A stretch of 64,000 nucleotides of DNA, taken from Aureobasidium sp. EXF-3400. Taxonomy: Eukaryota > Ascomycota > Dothideomycetes > Dothideales > Saccotheciaceae. Made by a program: the position numbers and the translations under genes. The stretch's first letter is position 1, and each line of letters begins with the position of its first letter. Location: assembly GCA_024195585.1 (NCBI GenBank), contig SWBL01000019.1, positions 1 to 64,000 on the forward strand, read 5' to 3'. Below the pieces are notes generated by a model. That model had not been told where the DNA came from and ran no database searches. It saw nothing but the letters and a program-made list of their open reading frames with translations. This document shows, in pieces, positions 10,304 to 21,436 of the stretch.

Positions 10304-10936
10304 TCAAGCAAGTGCTTTCTTTTCCACAGCGGTCTCAATTTCCTTCATGAGACCAGCAAGCTTTTCTACACCCTCCTTGTCTGGACCAGCAGACTCAAAG
10401 TCAATAGCCTCTTTGACAACGTCCAGAGCCTCATCAAGGCGACCCTGCTCCTTGAGAGCGACAGTGCGTCTCCACCATCCCTTGGTGTTGGCGACCTTCT
10501 TCAATTCGGTACTGCAGAAGGCATCGAGAGCAGCGTCGGGCCACATTTGTTGAACCATGTATGCTTGGGCGCGGTTGTTGTATAGTTGACTGAGCTCTTC
10601 GCGTACAAGACCGGCAGGTTCCCATACAGGACGCTTGATAGCCATGTCAATAGCGAGGCCGTACATGCGGACAGCGTCGGGGTATGCGCCCTTCTTGAAG
10701 GAAGCGTTACCGCTTTCCTTGAGCTTGGTGATTTGTGCTGATCGTTTGGGATTGACGGGAACAGGCGGTGGCGGGATACCTAGAGGTCCTTCTAGGTCTT
10801 GGATGAATGAACGATGGAGTGCATTGAGCGCGTTCAACTCGGCTTCGAGTGCGCCCGATGACGAGGTTGAAGAAATGGCCTTGGTGTTGGGGTCGATGGT
10901 CAGCGGCAGCTGTACGAATGTGTCTGGTCCCTCCAT
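10304..10936 (-). CDS. SEC72: ER translocation complex subunit Sec72 (TPR protein)
   Basis: An intronless gene of 210 aa, close to the length of yeast Sec72 (about 190). The N-terminal third is a Sec72-type region without TPR (VQLPLTIDPNTKAI). It is followed from about residue 90 by three TPR-like helix pairs: KLKESGNASFKKGAYPDAVR, LSQLYNNRAQAYMVQQ and GWWRRTVALKEQGRLDEAL. In yeast, Sec72 with Sec62, Sec63 and Sec71 forms the post-translational Sec complex at the ER membrane, where its TPR groove binds cytosolic Hsp70 and nascent chains. No membrane segment is seen, as expected for a peripheral subunit. PROPPPVPVNPKR-like linker sequence before the TPRs (GIPPPPVPVNPKR) is typical of fungal members. 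The ATG context is TCCATGG on the plus strand. Confidence 0.9.
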   Translation of the reverse strand: MEGPDTFVQLPLTIDPNTKAISSTSSSGALEAELNALNALHRSFIQDLEGPLGIPPPPVPVNPKRSAQITKLKESGNASFKKGAYPDAVRMYGLAIDMAIKRPVWEPAGLVREELSQLYNNRAQAYMVQQMWPDAALDAFCSTELKKVANTKGWWRRTVALKEQGRLDEALDVVKEAIDFESAGPDKEGVEKLAGLMKEIETAVEKKALA

Positions 10937-11489
10937 GGCGTGTGTCCAAGCAGTGTGTTATTGAGTGGTATGCAAGTGTGAGCAAGGAGAAGAGTCCTGG
11001 GAGAATCAATGTGGGGAAAGGACAGTTGACAATTATTACGAACGCCAAGAGCTCTATAGCATTTAGGTAGTCTCGTCCATCTACTCGTAGCACATTTCAC
11101 CATGGACAGCAACACGATTGTGGGCTCTCCCTCTTGTTCTGATTGTGTTTATAGATTGTTATTGTGTGAGGTCATTGCTATGCTTGCTTCGTTCTAGCTA
11201 CTATTCCTCTGTTCGCCGTCTGTTCTACCACGTTTATTTTTCTGGCTGTACTCTTCCTGTCCCAGCAAAGAGTTCTTTCGTCTTGGCTTGACTTGATCTC
11301 AGTACGACTAGAGGGGAAGTGTCTCGACAAGCTAGAACATGGTAGCTCTTCTTGTCGTCGCTATCTGCATCACTCTGGTGATGCCCTTCAGCTCTTCCGT
11401 CGAAGCAAACCCTTTCGCGGGAGCAATGCTGGGCGATATGTATATCGTGACGCCTGTGTTTCGAGATGGTCCCACAACAACTGTGCGTC
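10937..11489. other. Intergenic region, SEC72 promoter / FLX1 3' flank
   Basis: 553 bp between two minus-strand genes. It must contain the SEC72 promoter. No supported gene, repeat or RNA seen. Confidence 0.45.
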
Positions 11490-12666
11490 TCAGTCGGCAC
11501 CTTTGATTTCCTCGTAGGACTGGTAGAGGCGAGGCAGGTAGAACTTTGTGTTTTCGTATACCAAGAAGGTTACGCAAGTCGAGGGAAGGACACGTACAAT
11601 GTTGGGTCCCAGGCTAGTAATGACAAATCAGAATCTGGCGCACAATTGGCGGTGGTGGTGTACATACCCTTTGTAGAACCCCTTGAGGCCCTCTTTCTGG
11701 AAGACTTGTTTGACAACGTCTCTCACACCTTTATATCGCGAGTCGGCATCGTATGTCTGAAGACGTGCTCTCACAACCTGGTAGGGATAAGTGACACTAC
11801 CAGCAAACATCTTGCTGACGGCGCTGAGTAACAGGAAATCCAGATTGGTAAGGTTATCCCTGCCACCCCGGCTTGTGCTCCAATGGTTCTTGAGTTGTTC
11901 GTATGCCATAAATTGGATAGCACCGTGGCTGACGCCAAAGAGAGATGGTATGAGGCCGCGATAGAATCCCTTCAAGCCTTCTGTCTTCCAAAGATGTGTT
12001 GTTCCTTGACGGATCGACCTGTAAGCCCCCGGTGCATCACGCGAGGTAGATAGCATGCGCGTCTTGATGACCCATATTGGATTGGTGCAGAGCGCAGTCA
12101 ATATTCCAGAGGTGCCAGAAGCGAGGAAATAGTCGTAGGATGTAAGAACGTCTGGGTTTCCTCGAGCGCTCTTGATCAGGTCTTTGATATTGCCGTACCT
12201 AGATCCACATTTGTAAACGCATGTTGATGGAACAGAGGCGTGGCTAGACTTACCAGAGAAAGTACAAGGCCCAACTGACAGAGTTTCCGACCATGTTGGG
12301 CATAAGACCACGGTACAAAGCTGAGTAGCCGCCCTCGTTTCTGACAATGTTCTTGACGATGCGCACCGAGTCGCCCAAATGGCTGGATGTGCTTGGATCC
12401 ACTGTATAGGGCCTATCTTAGCAAGCGACCGGGTTTCCAGATGTTCAGGCTTAAGACACACCCTGCAGGCGTGTTTTGACGACATCGAACGGATGAACAA
12501 CCAGAGTAGAAATAATTCCGGCGCTGAAGCCGGCGACAGTCTCTATGAGCGAAGGAGACAATCCGGGACCAGTCTGTCTCCCCTCGATTGAGGAGTAGAC
12601 ACGAGGCATGGCTGATTGCTGGTTTCTTTGGTGCTGTTCATCTGGGGAGGTCGAGGAGGGTGACAT
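11490..12666 (-). CDS. FLX1: Mitochondrial FAD/folate carrier (Flx1/SLC25A32 type)
   Basis: Four exons in coding order are 12666-12462, 12401-12254, 12198-11668 and 11613-11490, giving 335 aa. The introns are 54-60 nt and all junctions keep frame: LQ|VDPSTSSHLGDSV, YFLW|YGNIKD, GFYKG|LGPNIVRV. Three mitochondrial-carrier repeats are visible: PFDVVKTRLQ, NPIWVIKTRM and PYQVVRARLQ. The PIWVIKTRM signature in the second repeat, with a carrier motif in the third that departs from the P-x-[DE] consensus (PYQ), is characteristic of the Flx1/SLC25A32 branch. These inner-membrane carriers move FAD or folate derivatives into or out of the matrix. An alternative start 18 codons downstream (MPRVYSSIEG) is possible and would give a more compact N-terminus. 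The exact substrate in filamentous fungi is inferred. Confidence 0.9.
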
Positions 12667-13365
12667 TGCAGAACAACATGCACCTGTGCAATGCAGCAGA
12701 CGCGCTTTGCGACTGCAACAAGACCGAGGCTCGTCATTGGAGTGGGGGAGCCGCTAATGACTAGCTGCCGCGATTAGATCAACCGATAACGATTCGTGTA
12801 TCACGATGGGTCCGAACTCGAGTAGTAGCAGGTCTCACGGGCAGGCAATGCATGAGGAAGTGTCCGCTGGCAACAAGCTAGGCAAATCGGAGGGTAGACA
12901 CATGTACCTCAAAAAGTACAATCAGCAAGAGAAGCATAAATTGAGCCCGGGTTCTTTTGTAGAACACAAACGAATGATTGACGAGATGACAGTCATCAGA
13001 ACACTTGAAGACACAGCACACAGCTTTAGTTCTCAGAGGTTTGCTTGAAGAGTCAGAGAAGAGAAACTCGATGATTCGTTCCATAACATTTTGATCAGCG
13101 CCTTGTAGGGCCTGGTTGATGCTCTATATGTACAGGCAAACGCTCGCATGAACATACGTCCAGAATCTGAAGACAGATGATCACATGGCAGAGCATCTGT
13201 GGATATCTCGTGGCATGACCTGGTTGGTCTAGGTGGATATGATTATGGCAGAGCCGACTGATGTCTTTCTCGTTTCGGTATCCAGCGAGCCAGGTTCAGA
13301 TGCCGGTAAAGTTGATGGTCCCCCGTTAACGCCCGTATAACAGTAATCGAAAAGCCAGTCGTGAA
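12667..13365. other. Intergenic region, FLX1 promoter
   Basis: 699 bp between two minus-strand genes. No supported gene. Small frames here have no recognisable content. Confidence 0.45.
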
Positions 13366-13692
13366 TTAAGCAGCAATGCCGTGGTGGTCCTTGCCGTGAC
13401 CAGCCTCGCCATGGCCGTGGTCATCACTGAGGAAGACGGCTTCGTAGGCAAGATAACCAGCAAAGGCGACAGTAGCGATACCGAGACCGGGGAAGGAGCC
13501 CTTGAATCTGTTCCAGCGCGAGAAGGGACCAGTGTATCTCCAGGCCTCGCTGTGGGGTTGCGTCAGAGAGATGGTTGGATGATGGTGGGTGGTGCAGACG
13601 TACTATCTGGCCCAGGGGTCGTTTCTGGGCTGGCCGGAGGCGGCAGCGAACTTTTGAGGGTCGAAACCAGTGAGATTGGGACGAGGAGCCAT
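13366..13692 (-). CDS. Mitochondrial complex I subunit B12 (NDUFB3 type)
   Basis: Two exons, 13692-13604 and 13549-13366, give 90 aa. The 54-nt intron (donor GTACGT, acceptor CAG) is phase 2 and rejoins as NDPWAR|YEAWRYTGPF. The start MAPRPNLTGFDPQKF follows the usual fungal B12 N-terminus. The conserved core is EAWRYTGPFSRWNRFKG, followed by one membrane segment (FPGLGIATVAFAGYLAYEAVF). The protein ends in a His/Gly-rich tail. It is an accessory inner-membrane subunit of NADH:ubiquinone oxidoreductase. An upstream in-frame ATG would add 37 residues that do not look like this family, so I reject it. It is divergent from CAF1 across 275 bp. Confidence 0.92.
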
Positions 13693-13967
13693 GATATGCG
13701 GTTGGGCGATGGGTTGCTGGATGTGAGTAGCGGATGCGACGCAGCTCTCACGACGTCCAAGTTGCAGGGCGGCTACTTCCGTGCCCGCGTCTCGGTATGC
13801 CATGCTTGCTCCACCACGAGCACACCACCACCGCCCGACACTCGCTGCATACAGCTAGCTACAAGACTCGAATAGCTTCCAACCGCGTCACTTACACCCA
13901 CGGCCTCGATCTGCCCCATCCATCCACGCATTCGCCGACAGCGCCAGACACGAGGCTGCGGTCCACG

Positions 13968-15518
13968 ATGCCGCCAGCAGTTGGGCGCATGCATGCGAGC
14001 CACATGTCGAATCCCTTCGTGCATCTCAATCCCGCCCACTCCATCCCACAGTCGCATTACCAGCAACAACAGCACTCTCTGCCGCAACCTTTGACCCGCC
14101 CTTCCAACTACGCTGCCGTCAATGGTTTTGCTCCTCCGACCTCCAATGTCGCCCTACAGAACGCCTATGCTAGCGCCGGTGCCCTAGCTGGAGCAAATGC
14201 TGCACAAGGAGTTGGTGGAGGCACAGGACTGGGCAGTGAGGCTGCATACCGGGGGTTCGCACACGGCGCTGCTCTACAACAACAGCAGGCCCACCAGGCC
14301 GAGGCCGCCCAATTAGGCCTCAAGTCAGGTCTAGCCGGAAGGATACGTGAAGTCTGGGCCCACAATCTCGAGCATGAGATGGTCCTGTTGCGCCAGCTCA
14401 TCACAAAGTACCCCTACGTGAGCATGGTAGGTCGCTGCATTGGCTCAGTCTACTGTACTTGTCCATGTCGCTAACTCGATGACACGCAGGACGCCGAGTT
14501 TCCTGGAATCGTAGCGCGACCTATTGGTAATTTTGAGAATAAGGCCTCGTATCATTATCAAACCCTTCGTTGTAACGTCGATCTCCTCAAACCCATCCAG
14601 CTGGGAATCACTATCTGGACTGCAGATGGCGAGCTGCCGCCCCAACAACCCGATCCCTCGCTCTTTCCCAAACTGCCAAACAATCTGGTCGTGTGTCCCT
14701 GCACGTGGTCATTCAATTTCCGCTTCTCCCTCGACCATGACATGTACGCAGAAGGATCAATTGAACTTCTGAAGAAAGCAGGACTCGACTTCGCCAAGCA
14801 CCAGGAACAAGGCATTGATCTTAATGCTTTCGGTGCTGCTCTGACCACCTCAGGCCTGACTTTTGTCGACGATGTCAATTGGCTCTCGTTCCACTCGGGA
14901 TACGACTTTGGATATCTGGTCAAGCTGCTGACTAACGCTCCGCTGCCTGAGAACGAATCAGAGTTCCGCGATCTCGTCAATATCTACTTCCCCAAACTTT
15001 GGGACATCAAATTCTTATTACGGCATGCTCAGCGTACCCTAGCTCCGCAGAACCGTCTCAGCCCTACCGCCTCAACCGTCATTAATACTCTAGGCCAAAA
15101 ATCTGGTCTACAGGACCTTGCAGAAGAGCTTGGTTGTGTGCGCCAAGGTGCTGCTCACACTGGTGGTTCCGATGCCTGGTTGACTGGTTCCGTCTTCTGG
15201 GCCATGCGCAACAAGATCTTTGACGGTCACGCTCCGCTCGAGTTGGCCGATCAAATCTACGGCCTGCACGGCGTCGGTCCGCCAGCGAGTGCTGCCTTCA
15301 GGGACGAGTTCCTCCAGAGTCAGGGCCATCAAACTCCGCAGACCAATGGTGCTCTCAACTTCCACACAGGCCACACTCCCACCACTCATCAAGCACCGAG
15401 TACTCCAACCACTTCTCATGCTGCCATATCCGGTACCCCAGGACCTTTCCATCATTCTCAGCACGGTTCGCTAACTCCTGCAGGTGGTGTCTTCGGTAAC
15501 TTCCAATACGCCAAATAG
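13968..15518 (+). CDS. POP2: CCR4-NOT deadenylase subunit Caf1/Pop2
   Basis: Two exons, 13968-14426 and 14490-15518, give 495 aa. The 63-nt intron joins YPYVSM|DAEFPGIVARPIG in phase 0. The first 130 residues are disordered and rich in Gln, Ala and His (SHYQQQQHSLPQ). The DEDD nuclease domain runs from about 135 to 400. DAEFPG supplies the first Asp/Glu pair (~154/156). FHSGYDFGYL supplies the second Asp. HTGGSDAWLTGSVFW supplies His and the last Asp. The protein is the poly(A)-shortening nuclease of CCR4-NOT, acting in cytoplasmic mRNA turnover. The low-complexity tail (Thr/Pro/His) is typical of filamentous fungi. An intron placed immediately before the catalytic DxE motif would leave a transcript retaining it without an active site. 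Confidence 0.95.
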
Positions 15519-15951
15519 TATTTCGGTCGGTGGGCTTGATCTTTAGCGGCTGTCATGGTGTTTGGGCGTACAGCGATACCTGGGGGTATGGGCCATATCG
15601 AGCAGGCTTTTTGCTATTTTGCTTGTTTAAGAGATTCAAAGAGATCAAAGGTTTGGGGCATTGGGTGTCACTTTCTTAATGCATGACATGTCTCACGAAT
15701 TGTAACCGCAAGGTTCTGTTGAACACCAGCTTCTGTTTCGATTCTCATATTGATTGTTTTCTATTCCTCTTTTGTTACGACACATAGTTCTTGTACAAAC
15801 CAATTTGAGATCACCTATTGTGCATTGTTTGTTCACTGTCACCGCTGAGAACTGATGGTATTGAAAACCGTTTACAACACCAGCTGACTGATAGTCGCTC
15901 CTGCCTATTTGCGCCATCCCAGAGCACGTGCCATACTTGCTAGCCATCCGA
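15519..15951. other. Convergent 3' flanks, CAF1 / amine oxidase
   Basis: 433 bp of AT-richer 3' flank shared by two converging genes. No gene seen. Confidence 0.5.
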
Positions 15952-18208
15952 TTATTTACCACAACAATCATTACTTCCACCCTTAGTCTTGTCTGCAAAT
16001 GCCAATCTACTGATACCGTCGACAACGCCCTTGATCCCGCCCTTGCCGGCTGCCATCTGTGTTGGCGTGCTTGAGTAGCTGGGAGGCACATCCATACAAG
16101 GATTTTGGGTGAAGAAGTTACGAGGTCGAAGCAACACAGTCATAGGCTCTGCAGGCATGATAGGATAGTCCTCAGGAGCAGGGAAGTGAGTCAAACCAAA
16201 GGTATGCCACAGGACCTAGGTATTCTGAATTAGCAAAACTTTCAATGTTGTATCAAGGGGTTGCCTTACCACATCCTCTTGCTCCAAATTCGCCTCTGGT
16301 TCCTCCGCAATCCAAGCAGGGATACCTTGTGAAGGCTCGCCAGAAGTCTGAGGGACGTGACGGCCAGCAGGGTGGATCTGGTCATCCGAGTACTTGGTGA
16401 CATGAACAGCATGTCTGGCGAACCCTGCTCTCTTCCAAACGAGACTGTTCTCCTTGGGCAGTAGAGGTGGAACTTCGCGGCTGACGAGCTTGTATGAGAC
16501 TGGCTTCTTTGAATAGGGGTTGATTTTGCTGGTGTTGGCCATATCCCAGGTACGACTGGTGTTGCCGTCATAGTCGGACATTCCAGTGGCAGGTGTCTTG
16601 AGCGGTGTCTTTTTGGCGTAGAAGGCGTTGCCGTAGTAGTTTTCTGCGCTGCCGACTTCACCATCGCCACGCACTGCATCGGCCTGGAAGACAGTGTTGT
16701 TTGGTCCGTCAATGTTGGGATCTAGACGCAGACAGAACAAATGCTGGTGATTGTGGGCGTTGACTCCCGGGTACACCTCAGTGCCCCATGGCGCAGCCGA
16801 CTCGCCAGGGTTAAGCGCATAGGTGTTCAAGATACCAGTCAGCTTGATCTCGAGCTGGATAGTACCATCCTGCATGAGAATCCAATACACGCAGTACTCA
16901 TAGTTGGCTGCTGTAAAGATCTGAGATATGATGAGCTTGCGGCCACGAGTCACTGTGCATGATTCGTCACGGAAGTCAGTGTGCTTGAACAAGATACCTG
17001 CATCTTCTTCGTGGATACAGATAGCGTTCTTGATGGTCTGCGCATCGCCCGCTCTGTTGACGAACTCGGCATCCATATAGTGAATTGCTCCCTTGCAGTC
17101 GCAACCAAGTGTCAAGCTGTTGGTCATATATCCAGCACCATATTCGCCGAGATCGAAGGCATGCTTCCTTTGGTGAGGATGCTCAGGATTTCCATAAGGA
17201 ACTGGGGAGTTTTTAATCGTTAGTCACCACATCACAGTGAATTTGATCTCAGATAGGTACTAACCAACCATCTCAGCCAACGACATTCTGTAGAAGATGG
17301 GTCTGACATTGCCTCTGTCATTGAAGCTGACATTACTCAAGACAATACCTTCACGGTAGTTAAATCCGACGTGCACCGACCAGTTTTGCCACTTGAGGGT
17401 ACGTCCATCCAGCTCGAAAGATACGCCCTGAGGTTGCGTAATCTCGATTGGCTTGACGTCGGTTCGGAGGCCAATCTCTTTCTGGATGGCTTCACCATGG
17501 AAGTTGGTAGGTGGTGCTTGGTTGAGCTGTCTCCTAACTTTAGGGATGTCGATGTGTATGATCTCCTGTGTGTCTGCATTGAAGATGGGGCAGAAATCTA
17601 GAGGATATGTGTATTGGCTGTCATCGGGATGAGGACGGTAGTACATCAGGGCCTGCTGAAGACGAACGTTGCTTCCAAACCGCTCATCGTAACCAATGGT
17701 CCACGGATCGCAGTAGACTTTGTGCATGTCTTGTGGAGGAATGCCAATAATGCCACATTGTTCGATGACCTTGGGATCCGTGCGGACGACTTTTTCCACA
17801 GTGTTCAAGTCTTCCATTGTGATCTGGATTTAGTCAGTGCCAGTGTCCTGCCTACATACATTTCATACTCACCAACGGCTGTACGCCTTCCGTGAGCTCC
17901 CAAGTCAATATCTTCTTTTCCTCGAGGTCGACGGTACCATCGAAGACTTTGCTTCCCCTACCGATTGCAACAATGTCTGCAACACGATGAGGTCTTTGTA
18001 CATTATCGGGTGATGCAAGCCAGGCCAACATGTCCTTCTTTCTAGGCTCCCAGAGGGTAACCGCGTTGAAGAAGACATCGTTGTGCTCCTTGCGAACGAT
18101 CTCGACTGCCTCTTTGATCTCGCTGCTTGAAAGAGGATCTAAGGGGTGGGGTGGTGGCAGCTGGCCAGTCAGTTGAGCTGCCATCTGTTTAACCCTCTCC
18201 AAGACCAT
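15952..18208 (-). CDS. Copper-containing primary amine oxidase
   Basis: Four exons, 18208-17873, 17823-17265, 17201-16270 and 16215-15952, give 696 aa; introns are 49-63 nt. I chose the start at MVLERVKQMAAQL. Upstream in-frame sequence is cysteine-rich and unlike the family. The catalytic domain shows the base Asp in AFDLGEYGAG (~315), the precursor Tyr of topaquinone in TAANYEYCVYW (~399), and copper ligands in HNHQHLFCLRLD plus His in GLTHFPAPED. The enzyme oxidatively deaminates primary amines to aldehyde, ammonia and H2O2, letting fungi use amines as nitrogen source. There is no secretion signal. The C-terminus (NDCCGK) is not a canonical peroxisomal PTS1, so location is uncertain. It is divergent from a Zn2Cys6 regulator across a promoter with GATA sites. 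Confidence 0.95.
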
Positions 18209-18398
18209 TGTGTGAATGCTTGTGATATAGAACTGGAGGATGCAAAGAAGTGTGTGATGTGTACAAAATGCGAACACGACAGCTGGCACAGAGCTCTATT
18301 ATATACGCATGAGATACGTCTCAATCGTGGCAGCTCTAGCAGCTACGGCTTTTGCGGCTCACCATTGCCCCACGTCTAGCTGCCCACCATGAGTATGC

Positions 18399-18518
18399 GA
18401 TAAGTACACACACGATAAGATAGATGGATGGAGTTCCTATAAGCAGTATAGCGTGCAACTCCACGCGCCGACTTTTCAGGGTTCAGATGGCTAGATTTAC
18501 CAAAGAAAGCGAGATAAG
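18399..18518 (+). promoter_or_regulatory. Cluster of three GATAAG motifs
   Basis: GATAAG occurs at 18399, 18414 and 18513 on the plus strand, 191-310 bp upstream of the amine oxidase ATG. Paired GATA sites within 30 bp are the typical binding arrangement for the fungal nitrogen regulator AreA/NIT2. Binding is inferred. Confidence 0.5.
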
Positions 18519-18893
18519 CAGAATATCGCGTTGAACTACCTCCGGTATGATAGCCAAACCGCTACGATAGAGCGATCGAAGAAAGTCGCTGAGGTTAGAT
18601 ACAATTTTAACACGGTTTGAAGGTGATAACTCGCTGTAGAAATGATCAAGGTTGCGACCTTGGGAATGGACAATCAAAATGACTAATCGAAACTCCCGGC
18701 GTCTCCAAGCACTGCACACAAACAGGCACTTCGGTGCGATCTTTTGCTCTCGTGGTTCAAGAGTTGTACTGGCACTTAAATCAGAAAATTAATGTGGCTA
18801 TTTTGTAGCATATAAAACCAAATCACGTTGAGAAAAAGGCATGCGAGAACATACTCTAGAGCTCACAGCGGATTTGTGCTGAGCTCACAAATG

Positions 18894-18917
18894 CTCGGCC
18901 GAAGCTTTTCGGCCGAG
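18894..18917. repeat. Perfect 10-bp inverted repeat with CGGCCG arms
   Basis: CTCGGCCGAA (18894-18903), spacer GCTT, TTCGGCCGAG (18908-18917). Each arm contains the palindrome CGGCCG. The repeat lies 121-144 bp upstream of the Zn2Cys6 factor ATG. Such CGG/CCG palindromes are typical targets of Zn2Cys6 dimers; it could also form a hairpin in the 5' UTR. Confidence 0.7.
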
Positions 18918-18941
18918 ACGGAGACAGACGTTCCCCGTCTC
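18915..18941. repeat. Second inverted repeat GAGACGG-N13-CCGTCTC
   Basis: GAGACGG (18915-18921) and CCGTCTC (18935-18941) are perfect inverted 7-mers separated by 13 bases, so a CGG and a CCG face each other. It overlaps the end of the first inverted repeat by three bases. Confidence 0.6.
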
Positions 18942-19037
18942 AAAGCAGTTAGGATGATCGCGACACTGGTGCGTCGATAGTCATCTATCCCAGCGATTAC
19001 TCTTCGTGTTGTTACACTTCTTCGATACAGAAAAGTC

Positions 19038-21436
19038 ATGGAGCACGATCGGTCGCCTGACGGAGAGTTGGGCCCTGACAGGAAGCGACGTCGCAAGGTT
19101 CTCTCTTGTATGGATTGTCGGCGAAGGAAGGTCCAATGCGACAGAGCTCTTCCGGTTTGTGGGAGGTGTGAGAAGGCTGGCAAACCATGCTCATACGAAG
19201 ATGACAGCCCCTCTCAACAAGCTTCTAACGCGCAGAGTACATCCTATGTCTCGCGACAGCAGTCGGTGACAATAAGTAGAGACGTCTGGGAAGATATGCT
19301 CAACAGACTCCTACACCAAGAGCGTATAATCGAGAGATTGCAGACTGCTCATGCAAGCCCTACGACTCCTGCTACAGTGTCAATCGCGACTCCCCAACTC
19401 CATGGAGCTGTCGAAACTCCTGGCGGCTTCAGTGACTCGGCTGCAAAGGAAAGGATATTGTTCAGAGGTAAAGGATTCAAGACGACATTCTTTGGTCCGT
19501 CCGATGCCAGGAGTACAATGACCCTTGTAAGCCATTTCTACATCTTCCTCTTGTTGCAGAATCTTGTTTGTTACCGCTCAACACTCGCACTCAGCTTCAT
19601 GCTGTGACGAGAACGATGTCTGTTTTTGAATTTAGTGCTCCAGACTGTTCGCATACAGCACTGACTAGATCATTGTTATAGAATGCTCACAACTTCTTTC
19701 GGGAAGAGATCTCCCGCAATCCGGAACTTGTGCGTTGCAGAAGAGATGTTATTAAGCTTCGAGCAGTCAAAAAGACCCTGGACAAACAGGAAGCGCTCAT
19801 GCCACATAGATCTCTGATCGCCTACCTTCCTGAACGAGCCAAAGTCGATCTGCTGGTCAGGATTTACTTCGAAAACGTTGATTGTACTTATGCAATACTA
19901 CACTATCCTACTTTCCATCGAGAGTATGAGGAAATGTGGCAGAATCCGCTAAATGCAAGATCCGGCTTCGTAGCGACTGTACTTTTGATGATGGCATGTT
20001 GTCAATGCCTCATCCAAGGGCAACCGCAGACTTATATGGCCGACAGTCCAGTTCCTCGCGAAACAGCTATCACACTGATTCACGTATGCGAATCTTGGCT
20101 AGCCAAATCAAGTCCAAAGCACACCGATCTGGCGTGGTTTCAAGTCCAGTGCCTAATCTTGATTGCCAAGCAGACTCACCAAGTGAAAATGAAGAGACGT
20201 TGGGTCGAATCGGGGAACCTGTTACGGATTGCTGTATCTTCTGGCATGCACAGGGATCCAGAATTGCTGCAGAAGAAAGCACTGTCTTCGGTCTTCGAAC
20301 ATGAGATGAGAAGAAGAATATGGGCCTTCATTGTTGAATGGGATTTGCAAACGTCCGTTGATAGAGGTATGCCAGCAACTGCCTTGGATGTTGCAAGCGA
20401 TATCGGTCCTCCCTCGAATCTGCACGATACAGATTTTGACGAATCGACCGTCGTCATGCGGGCGTCCAGACCTCTTACAGAGTTGACGAAGATGACTTAT
20501 ATGTGTCTATCTTGGCGAAGTCGAGGTTTGAGGAGGAAGATTACAACCATGTTCAACCAACCTTTGTATCAGGTGTCTTACGAAGAGGTGTTGGCATCTA
20601 CACAGGAACTCGAGCTGAATCTGGCGTCCTTACCTGACTGGACTGAAGGCAGACTCAGGGACCTAGCGGCACATGACCAAAGCATCGCGCTCCTTCATAT
20701 CCAACTTGAACAGTTTCTCGTCATTCTACATGCTCAAGCAGCTCGCCAGGCTGTATCGAAGACGCATACCAATTTCTCCAAGCAGGCATTCAAGTCCGCC
20801 GCTGTCTCCATTGTGGACAAGGTTTCTGAGCTGTCAAACAAAGGTTTCAAATTCCTACTAATGGCGCGATCGGACATTCAAAGAGTGTTCACGAGTACCT
20901 TAGCCTTTGGGAACACTGACGATAAGGATGTATCGTCGCAAGACCTTCGTAGCTTGGTACAACCCTTCCTTGAGCTTGCAGAAAGGGTTCTCGATCTGTT
21001 CGAGGAAAAGATTCTAAGCACTGGCGGCATCCAGTGGACTCATACGTTCGTTGTTTACGACATGCTTCTGTGCAAAACCAGTCCAATCGGTCGCAACATA
21101 CCCTCTCGACCTGGCAGTGACAGGCTCTTCAGTATTTGCAAGAAAATCATGGCCCATCAAGATGCAGACTTCTCCGAAAAGGTGGCTCCTCTCAAAGACT
21201 CTATACCAACTCCTACGAAGATCAAAAAGCGTCTTGATGGTAAATCAAAAGCGCCTATGGAGATGAACAGTATTCAGCAGATGGCCACCACCACCACCAA
21301 CAACGACTTACTCTCAAACTTCAGCTATTCCGATATGCTTGACTGGAACTTCGATGATTGGATGCTGTATACCGACACGTTCTGGTCAACTCAAGACATG
21401 TCTCTGCCGTCGCTCTCAGAGCAAAATTTACAATAG
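19038..21436 (+). CDS. Zn2Cys6 fungal transcription factor
   Basis: Two exons, 19038-19526 and 19682-21436, give 747 aa. The 155-nt intron (GTAAGC...TATAG) joins SDARSTMTL|NAHNFFREE in phase 0. Other AG sites within the intron lead to stops or frameshift. The N-terminal binuclear cluster has Cys at 24, 27, 34, 41, 44 and 51 (CMDCRRRKVQC...CGRCEKAGKPC), preceded by a basic KRRRK run. A short linker and coiled-coil-like helix (MLNRLLHQERIIERLQ) may mediate dimerisation. The middle part is a fungal-specific transcription factor region (LLVRIYFENVDCTYAILHYPTF, later MHRDPE), and the tail is acidic and aromatic, suited to activation. Its divergent placement beside the amine oxidase suggests that gene as a target (inference). 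No inducer can be named. Confidence 0.9.

Larger units (their letters stand above)
18209..19037. promoter_or_regulatory. Divergent promoter, amine oxidase / Zn2Cys6 factor
   Basis: 829 bp between the two start codons. Three same-strand GATAAG motifs lie at 18399-18404, 18414-18419 and 18513-18518, all with A or C before the G (HGATAR, the AreA/GATA consensus). Two inverted repeats carrying CGG/CCG lie at 18894-18941 nearer the regulator. This fits nitrogen-source control plus a pathway-specific regulator (inference). Confidence 0.6.

Noticed and set aside
13734..13967. Upstream extension of Caf1/Pop2 by 78 codons
   Set aside because: It would overlap the NDUFB3 promoter and adds Cys/His-rich sequence unlike the family; the ATG at 13968 is adequate.
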